Shown piece after piece: positions 1 through 11,430 of a stretch of DNA of 64,000 nt (positions are counted from its first letter, which is position 1; every line of letters starts with the position of its first letter). Where the stretch lies: contig NC_133931.1 in assembly GCF_031877795.1 (NCBI RefSeq), forward strand, positions 23,682,264-23,746,263, given 5' to 3'. This DNA is from Strix aluco. Its lineage: Eukaryota > Chordata > Aves > Strigiformes > Strigidae. The notes beneath the pieces are model-generated. The model had not been told where the DNA came from. It searched no databases and saw nothing but the letters and a program-made list of their open reading frames with translations. Made by a program: the position numbers and the translations under genes.

Positions 1-2303
1 TCATAGGTTCCCTTTGTAGTCAGAGAGAGAAATACACACTTCTGGACACAATTCTAATTCTGAAGGTAACAGCTAAAACCAGTTTGGAGGGATCATTCCT
101 ACAGATGGCTATTTCTGCTCACTGACTACAAAAAGACTGTATATAATGAGTTCAGATGGAGATTCTTATGCAGTGCGTGCCTATGGTCAAGTGACTTCTG
201 AGTTGTCTAGACCAGTGGTCTCCAAACTTTTTTGATCACCCACCCCATCAGTGAAATATTTTTGAGCATGCACCCTCAACATGTGTACATTATTATTTTT
301 CAAATTATATATATGTGCTACTGAAGTTCTAATATTTTCTTCCTGCCTCTCAATTAATTGTCTTGCATACCTCCTGGGGTGTGCACACCCCACTTTGGAG
401 ACCACTGATCTAGAGTTCCTCTCTAACTGGGGAAATGGTAGGAATCACCAGAGAACAGGTTGCTGGCTAGGATGGGGTCTGGACAGATATGCTGAATTTC
501 CTCTGGGACTTTCTGCCTCTCTGTTAATCACAGACAAGTCCCATCTTAAGTGATAGAGCCAAGCAGAGAAATGTTTAATTTATGGAGAAATTTTCTTTTG
601 TAAAAATTCATAATAAAGAAAAACATTTGAAAAAGTCTCACAAAACAGTGTTTTAGAGTTGGGTCCACACCTAGTAACTCTGAAGTCCAGCTGGCATGCT
701 ACAGTAAAGATGCCGTACTATAAACTGAAGGGATCCTAGAACTAATGCAGTCTGGAAAATTTCAGCAAAACCCAACAAAAGTGTCATTTGCCTCTTCATC
801 AAAATTTATGGTTGTTATTTCCCAATTGTAAGTGATCCAAGTTTCAGGAAGGACAGGCTGTGGAGTACCTGGCCACAAATTCTAGTAAGAAACTAAACAA
901 AGTCCCATTAATTAATATTTTGTTAAATATATAGAATATATTCACACAATTACAGGAAAATTTGTGTTACTTCAGCTTAGTGGGTTACCACTTCTTAGTC
1001 TTGCCAGAGTAACTGACTATGCACATGCTCCTGATCCATTGAAAGGAAAAATTAGAGTATGCTAGGATAAGCCACCACTCTAAACAGTTTAAACTAACAC
1101 ACTTTAAGATTATATATTTTGATTTTTCAATAAGATGGACATATTTGATCAGTTGTCATAGGTAGATGCCAAGCAGTAACTCCATAAACCACAGTAACTT
1201 GGATCACTTGCATTTGGGTGAACTTACTCACATTGTGACAAACCAGCAAATGAAAGAATTTCAGTCTCAATCAAGCTTAGGTCTGTAAGGGTCTCAAAAG
1301 ACTTTTGAAAGGGGGACATCTGTTCTTAAATCAGTCAGATGCTTTTGGAAATTTTGCTCATAGATTAATGCTTTGAAAAAGCCAGTCATTAACTGAATGG
1401 AAAAGTGAGCCAGATTTGTCCAAATATAATGTTTCATATTTCCTGCTGAAAATACAGTGAATGTTCTCATTAAAATGCTCACAAAACTTCAGCTAATAAG
1501 ATACTATCAGAAAAGAGTCATATAAATTAAACTGAAATTGCAGGTATGTCACTTATTCTGTCCTCTGTTTGTCCTCAATATATGTTCTATTAAAATAAAC
1601 TTAAATTGACAGTGTACACTCAAATAATTATGAACAACATATAGATCAAGAATTGCATATGGAGATTATTTGTCACTTACTATGAATAATGAAATAAGTA
1701 GTAGAATCAGTAATTTATGAGAAGGCAGCCCACAAAAAGCCCTGGAAACACAATTTACCATAAATTATTTTTGTCTTCTTGACTGTGGACTGACTTAAGC
1801 TCTAGCACTTCACACGGGGTAGGAAGGGGGTGATTTCTGGGGCTGATGTTCCCAGCTGTAATCTCTGCTTCTTTCTCAGGCGATACGAGGAGGAGGCAGA
1901 ACACTGAGAACTCGTCTCTTGGTGGCTCACAGCCTCAGACTGCTTCAAATTCTCATCTGTTTCATTTTTCATTCACTCTGTGAGCTCTGCACTATGGCTC
2001 TGTTTCACAGTCCCTGCTGGATTTAGCAGCGGCACATTTGAGGAGATTACTCCTTTCAGGGTATGCCAGAAGGGACCCTAAATGAGATCCCTAAGATGTG
2101 TGTTTGATCTGCCTGTTCAGCAAGTGCCATGGTCTCACCACACGGTACTAGCAAAGAAAAAATGACATAAAATTTCAGTTCAATCTGACCTGGTATTTAG
2201 GACTTGAACACTTCGGTTGCTTGTGGTTAAACTAATAACTCCCTAGAATGTTGATGAAATTAACACAATATTGAAATAACATTCTGTTTAAATTTGTTTG
2301 TAG
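1..2303 (+). other. RGS22: RGS22 intron, partial
   Basis: AT-rich non-coding sequence running into the acceptor at 2301-2303. The only element I can define is the hAT-type copy at 213-407. An acceptor-like CAG near 1880 precedes a stretch open for about 50 codons. I do not recognise its translation and did not call it an exon. Confidence 0.6.
213..407. mobile_element. Short non-autonomous hAT-type DNA transposon
   Basis: The ends are inverted copies: CAGTGGTCTCCAAA at the left and TTTGGAGACCACTG at the right. They are flanked by 8-bp direct repeats (205-212 GTCTAGAC, 408-415 ATCTAGAG) that share the core TCTAGA. An 8-bp duplication with the nTCTAGAn core is typical of hAT (Charlie-like) elements. 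The element is about 195 bp with no transposase, so it is a MITE-type copy moved in trans. The family name is not known to me. Confidence 0.8.
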
Positions 2304-2466
2304 CATGGATCTTTTATGCTGGCTAGATATTGAACAGTTCAGAAAGATGCTCCACAAGGATAAAGAAAAAAGGGAGGAAAAATCTAAGGACATTAAAAAC
2401 AAGTACTTAAACAAAAATTACTTCTTTGGACCCAACAGTCCAGCTACCAGAGAACAACAAGAAGAG
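2304..2466 (+). CDS. RGS22: RGS22 exon, end of an RGS domain (first exon in window)
   Basis: RGS22 (regulator of G-protein signalling 22) is a large multi-RGS protein, reported mainly from testis; RGS domains bind and usually accelerate GTPase activity of G-alpha subunits. This exon begins after TTTGTAG with one base completing a codon and then reads MDLLCWLDIEQFRKML, followed by a Lys/Glu-rich stretch and NYFFGPNSPATREQQEE. The LDIEQF motif is the alpha-helical end of an RGS domain. The donor (GAG|GTACCA) is weak but keeps phase 0 into the next exon. 163 bp. The 5' part of the gene, including the start codon, lies outside the window. The gene name rests on my recognition of the family sequence across several exons and on the neighbouring COX6C and VPS13B. 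Confidence 0.85.
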
Positions 2467-3085
2467 GTACCAGTTACAAAACCATTCATAAAGAATAATC
2501 ACACTGAATGTGACTGAGATAAAAGTCCATAAGCAGCTTTGTTCCTGCTTTTCCCCAGGCTATACTCCTCAAATCTTACCTATATTTTTGGCCAGAAGCC
2601 TGGTTATGTTATGGTTGTGGGAGTCCCTTCCTCCCTGTTCAGGCTCTTCCTCCCCTGTCCTTACAGAACATCTCTCTTAAACACTGATCTGAGGCCACAG
2701 CCAAAGAGCATGCACAACACAGCTCAGAAAAAGTGTAAAAATGACTTTCAGGCAGAGCGACTTGTTCCAGCTTTCTATTTCAGTATGCCAGTAAAGCCAC
2801 AGACAGCAAGTCTGAGCTGTGGTACTCCGATATATCTTGATACTTAGGAAATTTACTTGGTCAAGCTGGGGTATTATTTGCCAAAGTCTGTATTCTATTA
2901 TAGGTAGGGACAAATGTAATCTGTTCCCTTTTATGAAAAGTACATGTGAGCCTTGGGTAAGCATGCATTAAATGCTTTGCTTACAGTTAAGCTCATGCTT
3001 TGCTAAATCAAGGATGTAGAGAGATAAAGGGCTTTTGGTATACACAAAAGTTTATGTCATGTGTTATTGTATTTGGATTGCTTAG
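2467..3085 (+). other. RGS22: RGS22 intron
   Basis: 619-bp intron. A pyrimidine-rich acceptor-like site at about 2541-2558 lies inside it, but no matching exon with usable phase follows. Confidence 0.7.
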
Positions 3086-3244
3086 CTAATACATTCAGGT
3101 GGAGGATGGGGACAAATGCTTCATGATCGACTTTCAGCAGCAGTTCTGCTAGAAATACAGCAATGCGTCCAGAAGAGATTAGAAAAACAATGGCTGCCAT
3201 TGTTCCTGGCAGATGAACACCATGGGGCGGAGGGACAAGCAAAG
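3086..3244 (+). CDS. RGS22: RGS22 exon, end of the penultimate RGS domain
   Basis: Reads LIHSGGGWGQMLHDRL, then a helix-rich segment (VLLEIQQCVQKRLEKQWLPL) ending HHGAEGQAK before the donor GTAATT. There are two possible acceptors, AG at 3084-3085 and at 3097-3098. Only the upstream one joins phase 0 to phase 0. The downstream one would drop 13 bases and lead into a TAG within 18 codons. The exon is 159 bp, a multiple of three. Confidence 0.87.
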
Positions 3245-5550
3245 GTAATTTTTGAACAACAGCAACATGTCCAGGCACTGTTTTTTGTTTGGCTCATAAT
3301 TTACCACTGGGATAAAATGTTTCAGAGGAAAAGCAGCCCACAACTCACATTCAGTTTACACTGAAAGAAACGCTGTAGCATGTACAGGTTGAAGCATTTA
3401 GCTTGATAACTGTGAAGGCAGTTCCTCTGAAGGCTTAGTCTAGCTGACAGTATTATTGTTAGATCCTGAATCTGAAGGAGATGGTGTTAACTCTGCTGCC
3501 AGCCAGACTGCCAGAGGAGTAAACTAATCTTTGCTATAGTGCTGTAGTGCCCCATATGCCATTTTGCCCTAGCCATACACTTGCACACAGAAGAAATGTT
3601 GCTTTGTGTAAAGGTTTTGCCCAAGCAGACAAGAACACAACCAAATGAGTGGGCTTCCCAAGCTGTATTCTCTCTCTCTTATATTGTCCGCATTCTCCCA
3701 TCAGGAGCTGCAGTGCCTGTAGAAATGACTCCAGGACCTGTGAAATTCTGCTGAGTGGGGAGGTTAATGGCTACAAGCCTTGTTCCAATTGGTTACTTCA
3801 GAAAGTTGCCAGAAAACTTGGAATGACTCCTGCTGGCTCATTGGAAAGACTGGGGAATGGGCAGAGTTAACATCTGCCTTTTATGAGAGTGCCTCTGTGG
3901 CTGGGATCTGTGTAGGGAGATCATCCTGCTGGTGACAGATGCAAAAGACTTGTTTTTTGCACTTCCACAACAGCTCTGAAATGCGAATGTCACAGCAGAA
4001 GGGAACTTGACAGTTCCACCAAGAAAATACATATGCACACTGCATTGATTCATAAACTTGTTTTCTATCATCTTTTTAACATCAAGAAGGTTGTCAGAAG
4101 TGTTGTCAGAAGTGCATATGAATTGGATCCTTTTAATTGATTCAGAACACTAAGCAATCTGAAAAGTATAGGTTCTGATAAGACAAATTGTAATTTTAAT
4201 AATGATTATGTTAGTTAAAGCAAAATTTCCTAATCCTTTTTAGCTGAACTCTGCCTCCTTTACAAGCCCTGGCACAAGACCATGCAATAAGACTAAGCCA
4301 CTGTCGTGGTTTAACCCCAGCCAGCAACTAAGCCCCACACAGCTGCTTGCTCACTTCCTCCTGATGGAATGGGGGAGAGAATTGGAAGAGTAAAAGTGAG
4401 AAAACTTGTGGGTTGAGATAAAGACAGTCTAGTAAGTAAAGCAAAAGCTGTGCATGCAAGCAAAGCAAAACAAGGAATTCATTCACCACTTCCCATCGGC
4501 AGGCAGGTGCTCAGCCATCTCCAGGAAAGCAGGGCTCTATCACGCGTAATGGTTACTTGGGAAGACAGACATCATCACTCTGAACACCCCCCCCTTCCTT
4601 CTTCCCCCAGCTTTATCTGCTGAGCATGACATCATATGGTATGGAATATCCCTTTGGTCAGCTGTCCCAGCTGTGTCCCCTCCCAACCTCTTGTGCACCC
4701 CCAGCCTACTCACTGGTGGGGTGGTATGAGAAGCAGAAAAGGCCTTGATTCTGTGCAAGCACTGCCTGTATTATCAACACCGTTTCCAGCACAAATCCAA
4801 AACAAGTCCCATACTAGCTATCAGGAAGAAAATTAACTCTATCCCAGCTAAAGCTAGCACATTCTCCGTCCCTTATTCCATACCATTTATGTCATGCTCA
4901 GATCCCACAGTGTATCCTCACTAGCCACCCTCCCGCCTTCCCATCCTTTGATAAAATACACAGATATCACTCCCTTAGTCTTTAGACCACCCTTGTGAAA
5001 TATCTGTAAAATGTCCATAAATGTCCACAAAATGTCCAGTGAGTTCATTTAGTCCATGACTTTGGGCTCCATCTTTTGTGGTGGTCACTGAGGACAGGAG
5101 AGGTGGTGTGTTGTGGGCACCAAAGTCAGCTCAGGTCCGGTCACGGCTGCACTTGCACTGCTTCTTGTAAGACTTGCCCTCTACTGCTTTGAGTGATTCC
5201 TGCTATAGTATTTCCTATAACATGCAACTCAAATCCTGGGTTACAACAATTGAAAGGTATTTCCATTACAATCTCCAACCCTGCCCCTTTGGACCAGATC
5301 ATAGGGTTTAACATTGCAGTGAACTCTTCCCCTTGCCCCTGCTCTGGCTTGGACTTACTCAGGTCTGGAAGCTAGCTCATGCCTCTTCTTGCACCTGCTG
5401 TCAATGAGAGTAGCCCATGCAGTTTGGAAAATGCTGTATTCAACTCTAATAAACAGTTTACAGGAAATACATACTTCTAATGAGCTTTTAGTCTTTTCCT
5501 AACTCCATTTACGTCTGACTGCTCTCTTCTCTTTCTTATTGCAAATTCAG
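3245..5550 (+). other. RGS22: RGS22 intron with an LTR insertion
   Basis: 2.3-kb intron. About half is the LTR-like repeat starting at 4303. The stretch 3245-4302 shows no gene or repeat I recognise. Confidence 0.7.
4303..5400 (+). mobile_element. Endogenous-retrovirus LTR-like repeat (solo or partial)
   Basis: Begins TGTCGTGGTTTAACCCCAGC, which I recognise as the usual start of a common neoavian LTR family. It continues with C-rich segments, a block ending AACTCTATCCCAGC (4836-4849), and a segment around 5086-5190 (TGGTGGTCACTGAGGACAGG, then GACTTGCCCTCTACTGCTTT) that I also associate with these repeats. There is no gag, pol or env reading frame, so it is a solo LTR or LTR fragment. The 5' edge is clear. 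The 3' edge near 5400 is an estimate, and the piece after about 4862 could be a second repeat. The retroviral class is not determinable here. Confidence 0.7.
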
Positions 5551-5631
5551 AGGATGAAAAGGTCTTTTGAAGAAAGTATTTTAGAAGAAATGAAACCAGA
5601 TGACATTCTCCGCTTGGCTTCATATTTCACA
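5551..5631 (+). CDS. RGS22: RGS22 candidate cassette exon (linker before last RGS domain)
   Basis: A strong acceptor (long CT-rich run, then GCAAATTCAG at 5541-5550) opens a frame starting RMKRSFEESILEEMKPDD. Leaving at the weak donor ACA|GTGACC gives 81 bp with phase 0 at both ends, which fits between the flanking phase-0 exons. The position and charge pattern suit the linker between the last two RGS domains. Without the donor, the frame runs to a TAG at 5659-5661. It is therefore either an optional in-frame exon, a truncating exon, or a chance match. Confidence 0.45.
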
Positions 5632-8169
5632 GTGACCAAACACTGTGGGCATGCTATGTAGTCCTTATTCAGAAAATCTGCCCTTGATTTGAGGTGTATT
5701 TTTGCTACAGAGAAGCTGTAGGATCAAGTCTGTATTTCTGATACAGCTGTCTACAGGAACTAAAAAGATTTTATACCAAAAAAACCCCAACAAGCCCAAC
5801 ATTTGTTCCTAACATATTATGGGTAAGGTAAACCGATGGAAGAGCACAGTTTGACTACTATTGCCTCTTGTCTTATCTAACTCCCCAGTCTTAATGAGCA
5901 TGTGCTCATTTATAGCTGAACAAGGGATGGCATTCAGTGTAAGTCCACAACACATTTCACATACAAAGATCCATACAAAGACGTATGAACTATTCTACCA
6001 CTGTTGTCTCAATCATTAGAGTGCTGAACATGAAACAAGAAGAGTTAAAAAATACAATGATAATCTTTTGTTCAAACCATAGATAAGGGACATAACTGAA
6101 GATCTTTCATGCCACAAACAGGAGAAGAAAACTAGGATGTGGAAGGCAAGTGAAGTTAACTGTGTCACTTGTGTCTGTGGTTTCACTGTCTTTTCTGTTT
6201 GGACCTTGCACATCCTTCACAGTTTCCCTGCTGACAGTGTGAGGTCCAAATATAATACTGTCAAAAGCAGGTATAATTGTATTCGCTACAGTGGACTGGT
6301 TACTCACATTAATGGTGAATTTAGCTCCCTGCTGAATGTTCACAGTAAATTTCTCTCCCTTCCTGGCTGGAGAGGTCATACTTGAAAAAACCATGTCTCT
6401 TGTCCTGGGCTTTGGAGCACTCTTAACCCTCCTCAAACTGGTATTGTGCCTTTAATTCACATTTATCTGTATTTTGCATGCAGTGGACTTATTGGGACAA
6501 GCTGTTCATTCCAGCATCTGGTAGTTTATTTATTATTGCGAGTGGATTACGTGCAGACACAAAAGGGAATGTGAAGTATGCAGTGGAGTGGGCAGGTTTA
6601 ATCATATCTCACAGTATCTGTTTCATTTAGAATTGTATTTTAATCTTACAGCACTGAGATAATATCAATTTTAAACATCTTAAACCTTTGTAATAATACA
6701 TTTCATCAGATGTTTGCCAGTATTTTCCTCTTGAAGAGCAGTGAACTCTTTGTGATTGCCAACATACAAGTTGTGTACATTTATTCAGTTGAACTTTTAT
6801 TGTCTGTTGAAATCAAACTGGAGACCCGGTCACCAATTATCCATGCAAACCATTAGCTCGAAAGGGATCCAAAGTGCATGTGGGTTCTGTTAACTGAGTT
6901 TTCCCTTTGTTTGTCAGGAAGAAGGTTATTTTCTATATTCTGTTCAAGATTGTTGACCCATAAAATAAGCAGTGTTCATATATTAGTGTAGGGGGTGGGA
7001 GCAACGTTTTGTTCTTCACTTCATGAATATGTCCCAGAAATAATTTTTCCCAAAAGTTGCTCAAATCCTGGTCACAGAGGATAATAGATGTTTAGAGAAC
7101 TGGAGGAGGGCTGAGAAGATGCCACCTTACTGTCTAAGCTGAGTCACCTTTATTTTAACCAAAGGACCCTCTGGACCACCACCCCCCACCCTCTCCTAAG
7201 GGGAGGCTCTCATTCCTGGCAGGCTCTGTGGAGGTCTAACCCTAAGCATAACTAAGTATAATGCCTGTTTTTAAGAGAAGCTGCAGAAAGACCTTCAGCT
7301 TAGAATCAGGTTAGATTTCCAGGACAGTCTGCAACAACTATAAATGTTTCTGTCCCATGTTGACCATTGAACAGCACTCAATCCCTCCAGGATTTCAAGA
7401 GTTTTATACCACTGTTAGAAGACAGTTTTCATTCATCCATCTGATAACAAAGGGGAGTTGTTTGGCTTGCTCCTCGGTGACAGCACAAGAACTGTTTGTT
7501 CATGAAGGCAGGCCAGCCTGAACTTCATTTCAAACTGTCCCTGTATAAGCCATCTTTCTTTCTCCACCCTTTCCTGGCTGTCTACTGCTCTGTGCTTTGC
7601 AGCATGAGGATTTCCAAAATGTCTTGATGACTTTAAATTCTATTTTATTACTGGTAGCTTTATTCCACAGAGAGCAAACTCTCCAGCTTCTGTTGGTGAT
7701 CATAGCAACACATTTCAAAGCTCATTCTGTTGGTGAGATCCTTGTCAGAAGCATTTTACAACTTTAAGCTATGTGGTCTGTCTGTTCCTTTTTCTTTGTT
7801 GTTTGTTTGCACAAAACTCAAACCGTTCTCTAGAAAAGTAGCCTGTTGCCATAATCAATAACAATAGCTGTTTCCATACTTTATAGTATGTAGTCATATG
7901 GTCTAAATCATTGTCAGTCATTTCCTCTCCCATCACGTCTTCCAAAAAATGTTGCCCAAACCAAACTGGAAAAAAAAAAAAAAAAAGAAAAAAGAAGGAA
8001 AGAAATGAAACCTTGCCACATTCTATTGTATCCATGTCATAAACTCATAAACTACTGAAAGTTAGGGTCAGTGCAAAGATAAAAATCAGACAGTTTACGC
8101 TAACTAATGCCTTTGTTATTGCTTTTTGAAACAAAGTTTATTTGGTGCATTTACTTCTTCTTTTGACAG
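5632..8169 (+). other. RGS22: RGS22 intron
   Basis: 2.5-kb AT-rich intron with an A tract of 17 at about 7970-7986. The acceptor TTTTGACAG ends at 8169. I see no gene or recognisable repeat in it. Confidence 0.65.
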
Positions 8170-8331
8170 CATGTGGACAATAAGTGGGTTTCTTCATCTA
8201 GTGAAATAATTCCTTTCCGCAAAGCACTGTTGAATCCAGTGACAGCAAATCAGTTTCAACGCTTTGTGTCACTGAAAGGAGACCTACTGGAGAATGGAGT
8301 GCTCTTTTGGCAAGAGGTACAGAAGTATAAG
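8170..8331 (+). CDS. RGS22: RGS22 exon, first part of the last RGS domain
   Basis: Reads HVDNKWVSSSSEIIPFRKAL, continues with ALLNPVTANQFQRFVSLKG, and ends with the diagnostic helix LLENGVLFWQEVQKYK before the donor AAG|GTATGG. The F-x-x-F and L-x-FW-x-E-x-x-x-Y-K pattern is typical of the start of an RGS box. 54 codons, phase 0 at both ends. Confidence 0.95.
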
Positions 8332-11250
8332 GTATGGTGGTAAAATGGAGCAAGGGGATTATAATTCAATTTGTAAGCAAATGCATCCATTACTTATATT
8401 AGGAGAATTTTAACAAGAATATCTCTAGGCATTTTCTTGTTCATAGTAAAACCTCTTTCACTGTTTAAACTGTTTTTACTTCGATGAAAATCCTTACTAC
8501 TTAAGGATAGCTATTTTAATGTCTTGAATGTATTATTCCTGTATTTCTTCATGCTTCTTCAAACTGTAACATTCTTCTGAATCTCTAAAGGGACACTACG
8601 AGCCAGCTAATGCCCAGATTTTGGTATACATCTGCTGAGCAGTAGAAAATATGCAAGTGTTAAAATGTTCATTCTGTCTTTATAGTTACATACTGTTAAA
8701 TAATGGGATTATTGCTGAATTTGGTAATCACTCAAAATCAGAGAAAACTTTTAAATTCTATCAAATGTATAGATGTAAAGATAGCATCTACCCAAAAAGC
8801 TTTTATGTACAACACAGACCACAGCTCCCTTGCACTCTGTACATTTGACTGCATCTGAGGATGTGGCCAAGGCGAAACGTGATGGGGAATTCCAGCAGGA
8901 ATTGCCTCTCTCCCACATACATACCCCTTTGTGAAATTGCAGCTGCATGGGGTGAAACACAGTGGGAAAACTCTGGAGTGAGCCTTTAAATCACACTGCA
9001 GACTCCTAGTAGCACCTGGACCGAATGCAGGGGCACCACAGATCTTTGACTTGTTCCTCACTCCCTTTGCCTCTGGGATATTGCTGATGCAAAAGTGCTA
9101 TCGGTGTGCTGAACCTCTCCTGGGCTCCTGACCACAGCCTGTGCGCACATGGCAGGCAGGGAGCATGAGGTTAGCTAACACGCTCAGAAATCAGGAGATA
9201 AACACAGTTGATGCCGCAGTAGCACTTGGAGATCCTGCTACGGGCATGTGGGTGTATTTTCACTGTTTAATTTTATGCACTTGAATTTGGGGTCTGCTTT
9301 AGAAGCTGAAGCAACTCTGTTTCCAGGGGACAATCCCTAAGTGAGGACTCATCAGCTGAAACGCTCTCTGGGGCTGCTGCTATCTCTCTCTTGGTTACAG
9401 AGTGACTAGCTTAGGCTAGAAACTTGACATAAAGGCATCTGAAGTTCCATGACATAAATCCTTCTTGAAATATTTGGTGTTTTTTCAGATTTGTGACTCT
9501 TTATTGCTACATTGTGCAGGATGTGGAAACTTTCTGTAAATTTATGTGGAGTGTATTTTAGATTGTTTTCTTTGTGGATCTGCTCTCTGAAGAAAGCCTT
9601 CATTGTTTTATGTCCCACCCCCTCTCCTTCATTTATGTTAATTTTATTTGTCTTCTTATCAAGAAAAAGTACAGTCTGACCATATTTCTACATGCATGCA
9701 ATTTGTCATGGTTGGCAGTTGATGCTCTTTATAGAAGCAAAGGGCTGGAGTAGTAGGAGTGTTGTGGGTCAGGCTGAACTGGAGGAATATTGCCAAAGAC
9801 GTGGGCAGCACTTTGCACAGTGCAAACTTGTATTGTCTGAGCCCTATCATGTCATCAGATTAGACAGAACTCCTTTTAGAAGTCAATGACTGCATTGCTC
9901 CTTGTAACCCATGGGCTGGCAGCACATCTTGGGACAATCAAAAAACAATTCTTTTTTTAAAATCAAATATGAAGAAATATAACTCTGAGGATCACTTCCA
10001 TCTGTTCCTCTATGTTCATGTCTCATCCCTCTTCATATCATATGGCTTGTTTGTCTTCCCTCTTACTACAGCTCTCTGCCTTTCCTTCTGTGCTAGATGA
10101 GCAAAGGAAGCCACGATATATTCTTAGGATATATTGAAAATGGTTTTGTATTGCCTTACTTTCTTCATTGTAGCTGTTATCATTCTTTTTTTCCTGAACA
10201 AAACTAAAAAGTATTCATAATAAAACAAGCCAGCTCTTTCACATACCACATTTCTGGTTAAAAGCCCTGTTTTTAATTTCTTTGCAAAGTAAATATGCAG
10301 CCTCCTATACCAAAACTAAATGCACATTCTTCATTTAGAGAGCTCTCTTCCTGAAAATTCTCTAGAGTGCTCGTTGTGTCTTTAGTAGATATATGTGATA
10401 ATCTCCTAGTGTTATAGAAATTTCTTGATGTTTATGGATAGATGGAAAGTTTGTGTTTCAAAGCATTTGAAGGAAGTTCTTTGAATTATTCTTCCTTCTT
10501 GTCAAAGTCCAATGGTAGCATCATCAGAGTATGAAAACACAGTAATAACAGATTTTACAATAACAATAACATTAAAAAAAGTAGAAAACCCCCAGTGTTT
10601 CTCTGAGATCTCACACTTGTAAGTTCAGGTTTGGTTTGTATTCTGTTCTGCACAGAGTTATGTCAAACACTGAGGTTTTGGGAAACTAGAAAATCTTAAT
10701 GAATGGGGAAACTAGAAGATTTCAATGAATGGAAGATTGTACTGGTAGCTGAAATTTTCCCCTCTGGTGCCAACACTCCTGGTTATACACTGTACCCTCT
10801 AAATAATTCCCCTCTTTTCTTGGAGTATTTAGAGCATTTCTTTGTCTTTCAGTTATCACGGCTATGCTAGTCATAGCAGGCTCATTGTGAGAATCAGTGC
10901 ATTTCACACCTGTACGTGAGGTTCTCTTTTCAGAAATACCTCCTATTTGCCAGTAATGTACTTAGACTGAATGCAGGATAAAAACTATCCTTTTCCATCG
11001 GAACATGCAGGCAGAGATTATCACCTAAAAGCAATTGCTATATATCTGCATTTGCAAACCAGAAGTCCCACTCATGTCTTCACTATGTCTTTGGCCATGA
11101 ACATTTGCTATGAGAATTTTATTCTACATACTGAAGGAACCTATTGTATAATTATTTTTATATGACTATTACTCTTTGATCACTGGGCCCCTGTAAAGGA
11201 TCTTGCATCTCTCTCTCCATTGACTGAAAATGCTATTTTTTGTCTTTCAG
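8332..11250 (+). other. RGS22: RGS22 intron
   Basis: 2.9-kb intron. It is AT-rich apart from a more GC-balanced patch at about 8850-9400 with no coding pattern. No feature identified. Confidence 0.65.
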
Positions 11251-11430
11251 GACTTGTGCCATTCTCATTGTGATGATGCCACAGTCCAGAAAAAGATTAC
11301 AGCTATTATCAAACGCTTTATTAATTCTGCTGTACCCCCAGCTTTGCAGATTGACATCCCAACTGAACAAGCAAAGAAGATTTTGGAGCACAGGAAAGAA
11401 CTAGGACCTTACATTTTTAGAGAGGCACAG
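11251..11430 (+). CDS. RGS22: RGS22 exon, core of the last RGS domain
   Basis: Acceptor TTTGTCTTTCAG; reads DLCHSHCDDATVQKKITAII, then NSAVPPALQIDIP, and ends EHRKELGPYIFREAQ before the donor CAG|GTAAGA. This is the middle of the RGS fold: helices around the groove, with the I-D-I-P segment where the family has its bundle-forming loop. 60 codons, phase 0 to phase 0. It directly continues the QEVQKYK helix of the previous exon. Confidence 0.95.

Noticed and set aside
3097-3098. AG as the acceptor of the RGS22 exon ending at 3244
   Set aside because: It breaks the reading frame. The AG at 3084-3085 joins phase 0 to phase 0 and gives family-like sequence.
6107-6436. 109-codon - strand frame in an RGS22 intron
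   Set aside because: It overlaps an equally long + strand frame, has no motif and no splice support.
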